Shown: positions 43,590 through 52,394 of the stretch, piece by piece
Position numbering within the stretch: the stretch's first letter is position 1
Layout: each line of letters starts with the position of its first letter
The notes under the pieces: generated by a model
What the model saw: only the letters and a program-made list of their open reading frames with translations
What the model was told of the DNA's origin: nothing
Databases searched by the model: none
Origin: Candidatus Latescibacterota bacterium
GTDB lineage: Bacteria > Latescibacterota > UBA2968 > UBA8231
Direction of reading: 5' to 3'
Assembly (NCBI GenBank): GCA_021295675.1
Contig: JAGWBY010000005.1
Span: forward strand, 16,583-71,859
DNA: 55,277 nucleotides
Position numbers and translations under genes: made by a program

Positions 43590-45254
43590 ATGCTAAGAAA
43601 GATGACCGTATTGGGACTTTTACTATTTGTGGTTTCAACCGTCCTCATGGGTTGTACAGTGGAGATGGAAAACCGAGGCGTCGCTCAGATAGGTGATGAG
43701 GAGATAACGGTTGACCAGTTGCGGGAATTTATCGCTGGCCTCCCCGAATACTCCAAGACGGAGCACACTGGGGTAGAAGAAGCGAGGAATCATTTGAACA
43801 CCATGATCAATATAGAACTACTGATCATGGAGGCGAAGGCGGCCAATATCGACGAAAGCCCTGAATTTCTCGCTCGGCTGGCCCAGGTTCGGCGGGAAAA
43901 GTTGGTCAGCACTTTCCAAGATAGAGCGCTGGAGGTAGAGGAGGAAGTGGAGGAGGGCGAAGTGCGGGAATACGCTGAACGCATGGGGCTCACTAGAGCG
44001 GTCAGATTGGCCGATATAATGGTCCCCAGCCGCGAAAATGCCTTGGCCGCCCTCCGGGAACTCAACAATGGGGTACCCTTTGGGCAAGTCGCCAAGCAAT
44101 GGTCCATAAACAAAAAAACCTCGGCCCAAGGCGGCGACTTGGGCCGTTATACTACCCGAGAACAAATGGTCGTGCCCCTTCAAGACAAGCTATTTTCCCT
44201 CGCCTTGGGCCAAGTCTCCGAGCCTATAAAGATCGGTGGGCACTATTCGATTTTCACGGTCATAGCCGATTCTATCATCGAACTCAGTCCGGATAGGAAA
44301 CTGGCGATCCAAATGGGACTAAAAAAGGAAAAAAGGCAGCGGGCGCTATCGACTCTAGTTGCTGAACTCAAGGGAAAATACCACCTCGAATTGGATCGGG
44401 AAGGGCTCGCGCTCATTGTCGAAAAAGTGCGTGGCGGAACATCTTTCGCCTCGGAGACTGAACGCAATATCGTTCTCTATAGGTACGACGGCGGAGAAAT
44501 AACCACTCAAGACTTGGCAGAAACTGACCGCGCCCTGAAGGGCAATGCCTTGGCCCAACTCAGCGACTCCAGCCAAGTGATCGCTTTTGCCGAGCGCCAT
44601 GTTGTGCCCAATGCAATGCTGGTGGAAGCGGCCCTGCGTGCTGGCATAGACGAGGAAGCAGAGACGGTCGAGTGGTTGGAAGATCAGGCAAAGCAATTTT
44701 TGCTACAGGCCCTCAGGGCGCGAGTCCTAAGAGCTAAAGTGACCATCGCCGAAAACGAGTTACGCCAATTTTACAAGACCCATGCGGAAAGATATCTGCA
44801 CCCCGAGCAAATCGAAGTACAAGAGATTCTAGTAGAGACAGAGGCCGAGGCACTACGGTTGATGAAGCAACTCCAAAAGGGGGCTTCGTTCGGCGATTTG
44901 GCCAAGAAATATTCTATCCGATCGCTAGAAGATCGGGATGAAGAAGGCCGATTCCACTTCCACCTTTTCGAAAAGGCCTTTCTCGGCGGTTTTGTAGAAG
45001 TCGCCGAAAAAGCCGAAATCGGAGTACTCACCGGTCCGGCCAAGGTCAATGAAGGTTATTCTATATTTAAGGTGCTTTCTAGGGAACGAAAGCGAGAGAC
45101 TTTTGCGGAGGCCGAGTGGCGAGTCCGGTCCCAGCTCAGGAGAGAAAAAAATAGAAAGGCCTTTAATCAGTTCATCGAAGAAATGCGGAATAAATACGCA
45201 GCGAAAGTGGTTGTTCGGGAGAATAACCTCAAAGCCGCTTTCGGAGAGGAGTAG
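43590..45254 (+). CDS. Lipoprotein with two parvulin-type (PpiC/SurA-like) domains
   Basis: This 554-residue protein carries a lipoprotein signal (VVSTVLMGC, lipobox LMGC). An N-terminal SurA-like helical part (about 25-135) is followed by two parvulin peptidyl-prolyl isomerase segments: about 137-225 (RLADIMVPS...FGQVAKQWS...QGGDLGRY) and about 400-490 (EVQEILVETEAEA...FGDLAKKYS...GRFHFH). The two-parvulin, helix-flanked layout is that of SurA/PrsA-type outer-membrane chaperones. Being lipid-anchored and last in the surface operon, it may assist folding of the barrel and the three secreted proteins. Confidence 0.88.
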   Translation: MLRKMTVLGLLLFVVSTVLMGCTVEMENRGVAQIGDEEITVDQLREFIAGLPEYSKTEHTGVEEARNHLNTMINIELLIMEAKAANIDESPEFLARLAQVRREKLVSTFQDRALEVEEEVEEGEVREYAERMGLTRAVRLADIMVPSRENALAALRELNNGVPFGQVAKQWSINKKTSAQGGDLGRYTTREQMVVPLQDKLFSLALGQVSEPIKIGGHYSIFTVIADSIIELSPDRKLAIQMGLKKEKRQRALSTLVAELKGKYHLELDREGLALIVEKVRGGTSFASETERNIVLYRYDGGEITTQDLAETDRALKGNALAQLSDSSQVIAFAERHVVPNAMLVEAALRAGIDEEAETVEWLEDQAKQFLLQALRARVLRAKVTIAENELRQFYKTHAERYLHPEQIEVQEILVETEAEALRLMKQLQKGASFGDLAKKYSIRSLEDRDEEGRFHFHLFEKAFLGGFVEVAEKAEIGVLTGPAKVNEGYSIFKVLSRERKRETFAEAEWRVRSQLRREKNRKAFNQFIEEMRNKYAAKVVVRENNLKAAFGEE

Positions 45255-45271
45255 GAATCATAGTCCTACTC
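45249..45271. terminator. Palindrome across two convergent stop codons
   Basis: GAGTAGGA (45249-45256) pairs perfectly with TCCTACTC (45264-45271) around a 7-base loop. The left arm contains the TAG stop of the parvulin gene and the right arm the stop of the convergent CRTAC1-like gene. There is no T run. It may act as a bidirectional terminator or simply reflect two TAG stops facing each other. Confidence 0.4.
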
Positions 45272-46957
45272 TACATAGGGGTTGGCCCCCATCTCCAGAA
45301 AGGCATAGGGACCGTTTTGGCGGATTACCAGTAGCTTATTGGCTGGTACCGACGGTACTGTCTGACGAGTGCCGTCGGGCCAAGTGATCTCCACTCCATC
45401 TGCCCCTTCCGCCCTACCTAGGCCAAAAAAAATACGCATATCGTTGTAGGAGAGATAACTGGAAGCACCATTAGCCGTGCGCCACTGGGATCGACCGCCG
45501 GCCAGTAAACGGATCTTGGCACCGACGGCGTCGCGATTGGGGCCACGGCCCAGAAGTTGGACTACAAGCCAGTTGTTGGCAGAGGCGAAGTCGTTGCGCA
45601 GTAGGGTGCTTGCCTCGTCCAAATTGACGACGAAAATGTCTATATCGCCATCGTTGTCGTAGTCGCCGAAACTGGCACCGCGGCTGACTCTTTTAAGGGC
45701 CATTCCCGGGCCAGCCGCATCCCCTATATCGATTAAACGATTGCCGCCGTCATTGCGGATCAATTGGTTGCGCTGGGGGTAGGAAGTGCCCGCAATAGTG
45801 CTGGCCGCCTGCGGATAGACATGGCCGTTAGCAACGAATAGATCCAAGTCGCCGTCCCTGTCATAGTCAAAAAATTGGGTGCCCCACCCCAGCATCCCAA
45901 GCGTGGGTTCTTCTAGACCGATCTGGGTCGTTATATCTTTGAAATGGCCCTTTCCGTCGTTGAGATAGAAGGTATTACTCTCGCGAAAAAAGTGGGTTAT
46001 ATAAAGGTCGAGGTCACCGTCGGCGTCATAGTCTCCACCACTGACTCCCATACCTGCCTCTTCCTCGCCGTATTCGTTATACGCGATACCTGATTTGAGG
46101 CCAATTTCGCTAAAGGTGCCATCGCGGTTGTTGTCGAAGAGCACGTTGGGAGTTGCGTCATTGGCCACAAAGAGATCGGTGTCGCCATCGTTGTCGAAGT
46201 CTTCGGCCAGTACGCCCAACCCATAGTAGCGATTGGCCCAGGAAATACCCGAGGGACGGGTGACATCGGTGAAGGTGTTGTCCCCGTTGTTGCGGTAGAA
46301 TAGGTCGGCAGCTCCAAGTAGGCCCTGGGGACCGCAGAAAATCTCGATTCCTTCATAGGTGCATACCTTATCTGGGGGGGCATCAAAGTCGTAGATCAGA
46401 TAATTGGCGACGTATAAATCGAGATCGCCGTCACCATCGTAGTCAAAAAAAGCGGCGCTAGAGCTATAATCATTTCCTGCTACCCCAGTGGAAATGTCCA
46501 CAAAGGTACCGTTGCCTTGGTTGCGGTAGAGGATATTGGGACCATAATTGGTTACGTAAAGATCGCGGTATCCATCGCCGTCGATATCGCCCACGGTGCA
46601 GCCCATGCCCCAACTGCGGTCCCCGACGCCGGCTGGTAAGACCACATTGGCAAAGGTGCCGTTACCTTGGTTGCGGTAGAGGATATTGCCCGGTCCGGAT
46701 TTTTGCCGGTAGGTATTGACCGTAGCGCCGTTGACCGCGTATAGATCGAGGTCACCATCGTTGTCGTAGTCAAAAAAAGCAGCGCCGCCACCGGAGGTTT
46801 CGACAATGTGCTTTTTTTCAGATCCGCCGGCCACATGTTGGAAGGCGATGTGCGCTTCCTTTGTTTGGTCGGTGAATTGGGGTAGAACAGATTCCGGCAG
46901 CAGCACGGCCAACGCTAGGGCAAAAGCAAGGACTCGGCGATAATAAAAAAAGTCCAT
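45266..46957 (-). CDS. CRTAC1-like secreted protein (FG-GAP repeats and ASPIC/UnbV), minus strand
   Basis: This 563-residue protein starts at ATG 46957, chosen because the signal peptide (RRVLAFALALAVLLPESVLPQ) begins there; a longer frame upstream has no signal character. FG-GAP repeats follow with DxDxDG calcium sites (DYDNDGDLDL, DYDGDGDLDL, DFDNDGDTDL, DYDADGDLDL, DYDRDGDLDL, DYDNDGDIDI). The C-terminal ASPIC/UnbV domain (AVGAKIRLLAGG...GASSYLSYND) comes next. It is a paralogue of the plus-strand gene at 31450 and faces the parvulin gene. A 38-base near-repeat inside it suggests internal duplication. Confidence 0.85.
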   Translation of the reverse strand: MDFFYYRRVLAFALALAVLLPESVLPQFTDQTKEAHIAFQHVAGGSEKKHIVETSGGGAAFFDYDNDGDLDLYAVNGATVNTYRQKSGPGNILYRNQGNGTFANVVLPAGVGDRSWGMGCTVGDIDGDGYRDLYVTNYGPNILYRNQGNGTFVDISTGVAGNDYSSSAAFFDYDGDGDLDLYVANYLIYDFDAPPDKVCTYEGIEIFCGPQGLLGAADLFYRNNGDNTFTDVTRPSGISWANRYYGLGVLAEDFDNDGDTDLFVANDATPNVLFDNNRDGTFSEIGLKSGIAYNEYGEEEAGMGVSGGDYDADGDLDLYITHFFRESNTFYLNDGKGHFKDITTQIGLEEPTLGMLGWGTQFFDYDRDGDLDLFVANGHVYPQAASTIAGTSYPQRNQLIRNDGGNRLIDIGDAAGPGMALKRVSRGASFGDYDNDGDIDIFVVNLDEASTLLRNDFASANNWLVVQLLGRGPNRDAVGAKIRLLAGGRSQWRTANGASSYLSYNDMRIFFGLGRAEGADGVEITWPDGTRQTVPSVPANKLLVIRQNGPYAFLEMGANPYVE

Positions 46958-47140
46958 ACACTCATCGCTGTAGAAGTAAACTAAGCAGATAATGGTCGTA
47001 TTGGTGGATAGGGAATTATAGGTCTTAGCCTTTACTGCGGCAAGTACAGGGCACCGTAAGACGAGGGCCATGATTTTGCAGCTTTTTTGTTTTGCTAAAA
47101 AGTTACATGCTCCCGCCATTCATAGATCCAGAGGTGCGGA
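46958..47140. promoter_or_regulatory. Divergent intergenic region between the CRTAC1-like and SUMF1-domain genes
   Basis: About 180 bases lie between divergent genes. A GAGGTGCGGA ribosome-binding site precedes the plus-strand ATG (47141). A T-rich/A-rich run (47080-47104) looks like part of a promoter, but no clear -35/-10 pair was seen on either strand. Confidence 0.4.
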
Positions 47141-47935
47141 ATGAGGCAGATTTTTGCTGCCCTAATAATGGGTATCACATGTGCGGCTATGGGACGATCC
47201 GAGAACACTGTTGTGGAACTTCGCGACGGAGTTGCGATGGAATTTGTGTGGATCGAGCCAGGTACTTTTATGATGGGATCGCCAGCCTCATCCCCCACAC
47301 AGGGTGAAGACGAAGGCCCACAGCACGAGGTCTCGATAAGCAAGGGATTCTACTTGGGTAAATTTGAGATTACCCAAGCCCAATGGGTCGCGGTAATGGG
47401 GACCGCGCCGTGGACCCGGCGCAAATACGTCCAGGCCGCGCCGAATCACCCGGCAGTCTACATCTCGTGGATCGATATGCAGGAATTCCTCCGCCGCTTG
47501 AACCAAGCCGCTGATAGAGATTTGTACCGCCTACCCACCGAAGCCGAGTGGGAATACGCCTGCCGGGCCGGGACCACGACGAGCCGTTTTTTTGGGGACG
47601 ACGAAAGCCAGTTGGGCGACTATGCATGGTACATAGGAAACGTGGGAGACTCGGAGGGGAAATTTGCCCAGCCGGTGGGTTCAAAGCAGCCGAATCCCTG
47701 GGGGCTGTACGATATGCACGGCAATGTATGGGAGTGGGTGCAAGATTGGTACAGTAGCGCCTATTCAAGTGCCAAACAGGTGGATCCTACAGGTGCTGCT
47801 TCGGGAACTGTGCGCGTTATGCGCGGCGGCGGCTTTGTCAATCACGCCCGTAACGTGCGGTCAGCCAAACGCTTCAGCTTTGATCCGTCGCTCCGCTACT
47901 GTGCTATTGGAGCACGCCTAGTGATGACGAAATAA
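47141..47935 (+). CDS. Secreted SUMF1/FGE-domain protein
   Basis: This 264-residue protein has a short signal peptide (FAALIMGITCAAMG) and the formylglycine-generating-enzyme sulfatase-modifying fold: FVWIEPGTFMMGS, FYLGKFEITQAQW, RLPTEAEWEYACRAG, GLYDMHGNVWEWVQDWY, RVMRGGGF. The C-terminal region normally carrying the two catalytic Cys of true FGE reads RYCAIGARL, with only one Cys, so sulfatase-activating function is doubtful. Such domains often act as ergothioneine-type or simply lectin-like modules. It stands next to the surface operon. Confidence 0.85.
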   Translation: MRQIFAALIMGITCAAMGRSENTVVELRDGVAMEFVWIEPGTFMMGSPASSPTQGEDEGPQHEVSISKGFYLGKFEITQAQWVAVMGTAPWTRRKYVQAAPNHPAVYISWIDMQEFLRRLNQAADRDLYRLPTEAEWEYACRAGTTTSRFFGDDESQLGDYAWYIGNVGDSEGKFAQPVGSKQPNPWGLYDMHGNVWEWVQDWYSSAYSSAKQVDPTGAASGTVRVMRGGGFVNHARNVRSAKRFSFDPSLRYCAIGARLVMTK

Positions 47936-48010
47936 ACGGCCTCTCTTTGTCGCTCAAACGACTTATCCATTAGTTGAAATGCGACATATGATAGCCCATA
48001 GAGATAAGTA

Positions 48011-49999
48011 TTGAAAAAGAGAATCCCGCCTCAACACCTCACATGGCTAAAAAGAAGCCAGCCGACCTATGGAGACGTCAAAGGCATCTCGGCCCGGGCC
48101 ATCTTACTTGGGGCGGTACTGGCCTTTCTGCTAAATCTTCTCGACGCCTATGCTACGACCCTCATCCGAGGTTCGTATCTAACCCTGAACTTCAGCACTC
48201 CGGCGGCCCTGTTCTTCTTCTTTTTTGTCGTGCTCGCCAGTGCCTTGGTCGCCTGTCTCCGCCGGCCCTTGGCCTTGGACCAAGCCGAGTTGGTAACCAT
48301 CTACCTCATGCTAGCGGTGGCCTGCTGTGTTCCCGGCATGGGTTTCACTCAGTTCATCATACCCTGCTTGCTGGGTTCTACCTACTATGCCACGCCCGAG
48401 AACAACTGGGATTTTCTCTACAACCAGTACATCCCTAGTTGGATGATTCCCCGGGGCGAAAACGCAGCGCGTTTTTTCTTTGAAGGTCTGCCCGAAGGCG
48501 AGGCTATCCCCTGGGATATCTGGGTCGTACCGCTGAGTTTCTGGTACGGGTTTTTTCTAGTGCTCAGCTTCGCCATGATCTGCACCATGGTCATTCTACG
48601 TCGCCAGTGGATGGACCGGGAAAAGCTGGTTTATCCACTGGTCCAAGTGCCCATGGAGATGATCGGCCGAGAAAGGGAAGGAATAATCGGCCGGTCGTTT
48701 TTCACCAACAAAGCCATGTGGATCGGCTTTGCCGTATCATTCATCCTGCTCAGTGTCAACGGCCTGCACTCCTACTTTCCGAGCTTTCCGCAGATCACCA
48801 AGACCTTCATATTGCCCTTGTTCCGCGATACCGTCGGCCTGAATTTCTGGTTTAGTCCGCCTTGGACAGGCTTTTTCTATTTCGTCAACCTCGATATCAC
48901 GGCTTCGATCTGGATATTCTACATCCTCACCACCATCCAGCGGGGCATCTTCAATATCGTCGGCTTGCAGAGCACGCAGCGGATCGATTTCTACTCTATC
49001 GAACCTTTCTTGGCCCATCAGGGTATGGGCTCGATGATCGTCTTTGTGCTGGTGGGGTTATGGGTCGGACGCAGCCATCTACAAAATGTTTACCGCAAAG
49101 CCTTCCACGGCGACGAAGAAATCGACGACAGCGGCGAGATGCTATCCTACCGGCAGGCTCTTTTCGGTCTGATTGCGGCGCTTGCCTTAGTGGTGGTCGG
49201 CCTATGTATGATGGGACTAACCCTTCCTACGGCGCTGTTATTCATCTTTGGTGCCATGATGCTGTTTATAGGGCTAACTCGGGTAGTGGCCGAAGGGGGC
49301 ATCCCGGCCATGCGGCCCCCTATCATGACTTCTAGCTTTGTCATTTCGGGAGCCGGTGCTTCGGCCTTGGGTGCTTCGGGTCTGGTGGCCTTGGGCTTTT
49401 CCTACGGCTGGCATTCCGAAGTACGCTCCTTTGTCATGGCGTCCGTAGCCAACGGGCTGAAGATGGGTGAGATTATCACCGGTTCCAAGCGCCGGCTATT
49501 CTGGGCCGTGGTCGTTGCCATTGTGGTCAGTCTGATCGGCTCGTCGTATATGACCTTAGTGCTGGCCTACAAATACGGGGGCATCAACCTCAATCCACTC
49601 TTTTTCGTGGGGCAGGCCCCCACCTTTGGTCCTCGAGATATGGCTCCTCGCATCGCCGCAGAGCTACCCGGTCCAAGACTAGACGCTTGGCTGTTCATGG
49701 GCATTGGTGGGGGGGTGATGGCCCTACTGATGTGGGCGCGGCATCAGTTCATTTGGTGGCCGCTCAATCCCCTCGGCTATACCATCAGCGCCAACTGGAA
49801 GACGGGACATATCTTTGGCAGCGCCTTTCTCGCTTGGTTCCTCAAACTGTTAATTCTGCGCTACGGCGGTCCCAAGCTATACCGGAATTTGCGACCGTTT
49901 TTTCTCGGACTGATTTTGGGCGAGATCGTGGCTGCGGGCGGATGGCTAGTGCTGGATTATATAACCGGACACATAGGGAGCTTTCTCACGCAAATCTAA
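48011..49999 (+). CDS. DUF6785/DUF6784-type polytopic membrane protein
   Basis: This 662-residue protein has about 12-14 hydrophobic helices. Its C-terminal third (WWPLNPLGYTISANW...LILRYGGPKLYRNLRPFFLGLILGE) matches what I recall as the DUF6784 region, and the N-terminal two thirds the DUF6785 region, known from environmental bacteria such as Latescibacterota and Planctomycetota. The overall pattern resembles the OPT-type oligopeptide or metal transporters (inference). The start is TTG at 48011, giving a basic N-terminus before the first helix. It is not visibly in an operon with the gene before it (75-bp gap). Confidence 0.8.
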   Translation: MKKRIPPQHLTWLKRSQPTYGDVKGISARAILLGAVLAFLLNLLDAYATTLIRGSYLTLNFSTPAALFFFFFVVLASALVACLRRPLALDQAELVTIYLMLAVACCVPGMGFTQFIIPCLLGSTYYATPENNWDFLYNQYIPSWMIPRGENAARFFFEGLPEGEAIPWDIWVVPLSFWYGFFLVLSFAMICTMVILRRQWMDREKLVYPLVQVPMEMIGREREGIIGRSFFTNKAMWIGFAVSFILLSVNGLHSYFPSFPQITKTFILPLFRDTVGLNFWFSPPWTGFFYFVNLDITASIWIFYILTTIQRGIFNIVGLQSTQRIDFYSIEPFLAHQGMGSMIVFVLVGLWVGRSHLQNVYRKAFHGDEEIDDSGEMLSYRQALFGLIAALALVVVGLCMMGLTLPTALLFIFGAMMLFIGLTRVVAEGGIPAMRPPIMTSSFVISGAGASALGASGLVALGFSYGWHSEVRSFVMASVANGLKMGEIITGSKRRLFWAVVVAIVVSLIGSSYMTLVLAYKYGGINLNPLFFVGQAPTFGPRDMAPRIAAELPGPRLDAWLFMGIGGGVMALLMWARHQFIWWPLNPLGYTISANWKTGHIFGSAFLAWFLKLLILRYGGPKLYRNLRPFFLGLILGEIVAAGGWLVLDYITGHIGSFLTQI

Positions 50000-50028
50000 C
50001 TGCCCGGCATGACAGCGCATACGCAAAC

Positions 50029-52314
50029 CTATCGACCGCGCAAGTATTCGTAAGAAGTCCTTTGAACTTCCTCTGGATCGTAAAACAAATGCTCCAAGTC
50101 ATTGTGCTGATCGCTGAGCATGCGTCCCGGTCCGAGGCGGCTACGCAGTTCGGCGTCCTTGCGGATTACGCGGGCAACTAGCGCGTCGGGAGTTGAGACA
50201 CCGATCCGCAAGAGATCAGTCCTAACTCTGTCGGATTGGTAGAAGCGTTCGGACAGTCGCTCGAAACGGATGGGCGAGCGGCTACCTAGCAGGATCAGGT
50301 GGTGGCCTGCTCCTTCGAACAACAGACTGTAGGGGAATACCGCGACGAAGGTTCTGGTCACCAATTCGATCGCGTCATTCGGCAACTGCCCTATGGGAAG
50401 CCATTGGCTCATAAATCCATCGGGACTCAAGTGCGCAAGAACCTGCTCGTAGTACTCCCGCGAATACAGGCGATACACTCCCCCAGCCATGGGCGGCGGC
50501 GGTTCGCTGGTAATCAGGTCGTATGTCTCGTCGCCCAGCGCGAGGAAGTTGCGCCCGTCATCGTTGATCATCCGCAGCCGTGGATCCAAATGAACAAAGG
50601 CGTGGTGCTCGGCAAAGGCTGGTGCTGTCTTGAATACGTTCTCGTTGAGATCGACAGCATCTATTCGCGTGATACTCTCGTGGGCGGCAATAGCCGAGGC
50701 GGTGTTGCCGACGCCAAAACAGATCAGCAGGGCCTTCTCTGGATGCGGATGGGCGAGTAAGGGAAAGTGCGCCATCAGACGCATGTATTGCTGAGATCGC
50801 GGCGATGTGCCCGACATGGACAGGCGGCCGAAGAAGAGCTTCATATTGTTGTTCGGAAGCTCGAGGAAATACGTAGTATGGGCGGCATTGCTCCTCATGC
50901 CTTGGGCCGCAACAGTGTTGGGCCACATCAGAGGCGTAAAAAAATCTCGGTCAAATTTTCTCGGCGTAGCTATACAGGCGCTGGCGACGAAAACTACCAA
51001 GACAGCGATCTGCCACGCTTTTATGGGACGAAATTCCGAAATGCACGCTAGGGCAATCGCGGCGAGCGCCATGAAAATCAGGAAGAGCTTCAGCGAGTAA
51101 AAGATGTTCAGGCGAGGTGCCACCAAGGTGAAAGCGATCAAGCCGAGACAGAAGCCCACCGTATTCAAACCATAGGCCAGTCCCAAGTGTTTCCCCATGC
51201 CCTGTAGTCGATTGCAGACGTAGGGCAGGAGCAGGGAGATCAGCAAGTACGAAGGCAGTACATAGATGCCAGTATAAACGAAGAGTTGGGAGAGACTCAC
51301 TGGGAAGTGATGCACGCCACGCACATCCGGCGGGTTGCCTACCAAGTAGGTCAGCTCATCGCTAAATCGCCAAAGCACGAAATAATAGAGTGCAGCCAGA
51401 CCGTACGCGCCCTTGATATGAGCAAGCCGGATGCGCTCGATGTGCCGCACGATAATGCTGGCCAGAAAAATGCCCAGCACGGCCCAGAAGGAGATAAACG
51501 ACATGGTCGCCCCAGGGCTCAGCACGACAATGAAGTCGATCCGCTTGAACATATCGCCTTCGAGCGCTCCGGCGAGCAAGCCGCTCAGTGCGGCACAAGC
51601 AATAAGAGCACTTCCCGACCTAGGTGGCACTCCAGCACTTGGTAATGTTGCGCAGGCAGTGTCCGCTACTTCGTCGCTAGCGGGTGCGCCGCCGCTGGCT
51701 AGGAAGTATAATCCTAGCAGTATGTTCAAGCCGGCCATCAACCAGAAGGTTGGCTTGTGTCCGATCTCCGGTATCAGGATGAACTGGCAAGCGAGTACGC
51801 CGATACACGCACCAATAGTGTTCCACGCGTACAGGACGGAGGGGAGGCGTCTGTCCCTCGGTATTGAGCGGAAAATATCGCACAGCAAGGGGAAGGTCAC
51901 TCCCATGAACAGACAAGGGAGGAAGAGGCTGATCGCGGCGATGGCCCCTTGGGCAATCTGATAGTGGATTGCTTGGACCCAGATTCCGTCGTTCAGGTAA
52001 TAAGGAAAGGAACCCCAAAGGTTCGGCGGCAAATATTCGGCCGCCACAGTCACAAGGGCCGATGCTCCGACCAGAAGTTCTATCAGCCCGTACAAACGCA
52101 GCTTGTCCCCGATGCCGGTTCGGTCGGTCAGCAGCCGGGTGATTCGTTGGCTCAAAAGCGCACCGCAGCCCAAGCCCCCGATAAAGCTGCACACCACTAG
52201 GGCAAAGGTAAGGTTGGTCGAGCCAAACCAATCGATGAAAATGCGAAACCACGCGACTTGGTAGCCGAGGCTGATGAAGCCCGAAAGGGCATACAAGGGA
52301 AAGACGCGTCGCAA
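50029..52314 (-). CDS. Membrane-fused spermidine-synthase-like protein
   Basis: This 761-residue protein has an MFS-like N-terminal half with about 12 hydrophobic helices (residues 1-470). A soluble C-terminal half (about 490-761) follows with a spermidine/spermine-synthase-type Rossmann domain: LLICFGVGNTASAIAAHES (motif I-like), DAVDLNEN and YDLITSEPPPPM. Such fused proteins are widespread in environmental bacteria. The usual G-G-G-D-G signature is replaced by FGVGN, so aminopropyl transfer is not certain. TTG start at 52314. The gene is convergent with the DUF6785-type gene. Confidence 0.82.
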   Translation of the reverse strand: MRRVFPLYALSGFISLGYQVAWFRIFIDWFGSTNLTFALVVCSFIGGLGCGALLSQRITRLLTDRTGIGDKLRLYGLIELLVGASALVTVAAEYLPPNLWGSFPYYLNDGIWVQAIHYQIAQGAIAAISLFLPCLFMGVTFPLLCDIFRSIPRDRRLPSVLYAWNTIGACIGVLACQFILIPEIGHKPTFWLMAGLNILLGLYFLASGGAPASDEVADTACATLPSAGVPPRSGSALIACAALSGLLAGALEGDMFKRIDFIVVLSPGATMSFISFWAVLGIFLASIIVRHIERIRLAHIKGAYGLAALYYFVLWRFSDELTYLVGNPPDVRGVHHFPVSLSQLFVYTGIYVLPSYLLISLLLPYVCNRLQGMGKHLGLAYGLNTVGFCLGLIAFTLVAPRLNIFYSLKLFLIFMALAAIALACISEFRPIKAWQIAVLVVFVASACIATPRKFDRDFFTPLMWPNTVAAQGMRSNAAHTTYFLELPNNNMKLFFGRLSMSGTSPRSQQYMRLMAHFPLLAHPHPEKALLICFGVGNTASAIAAHESITRIDAVDLNENVFKTAPAFAEHHAFVHLDPRLRMINDDGRNFLALGDETYDLITSEPPPPMAGGVYRLYSREYYEQVLAHLSPDGFMSQWLPIGQLPNDAIELVTRTFVAVFPYSLLFEGAGHHLILLGSRSPIRFERLSERFYQSDRVRTDLLRIGVSTPDALVARVIRKDAELRSRLGPGRMLSDQHNDLEHLFYDPEEVQRTSYEYLRGR

Positions 52315-52394
52315 AGAGAGTTATACCTTTTTGTATGCTAGCGTCCCCAACAAAACGTCTTCCCAGCGCATACGCGCTAGTCCTTTGAGGCCTA

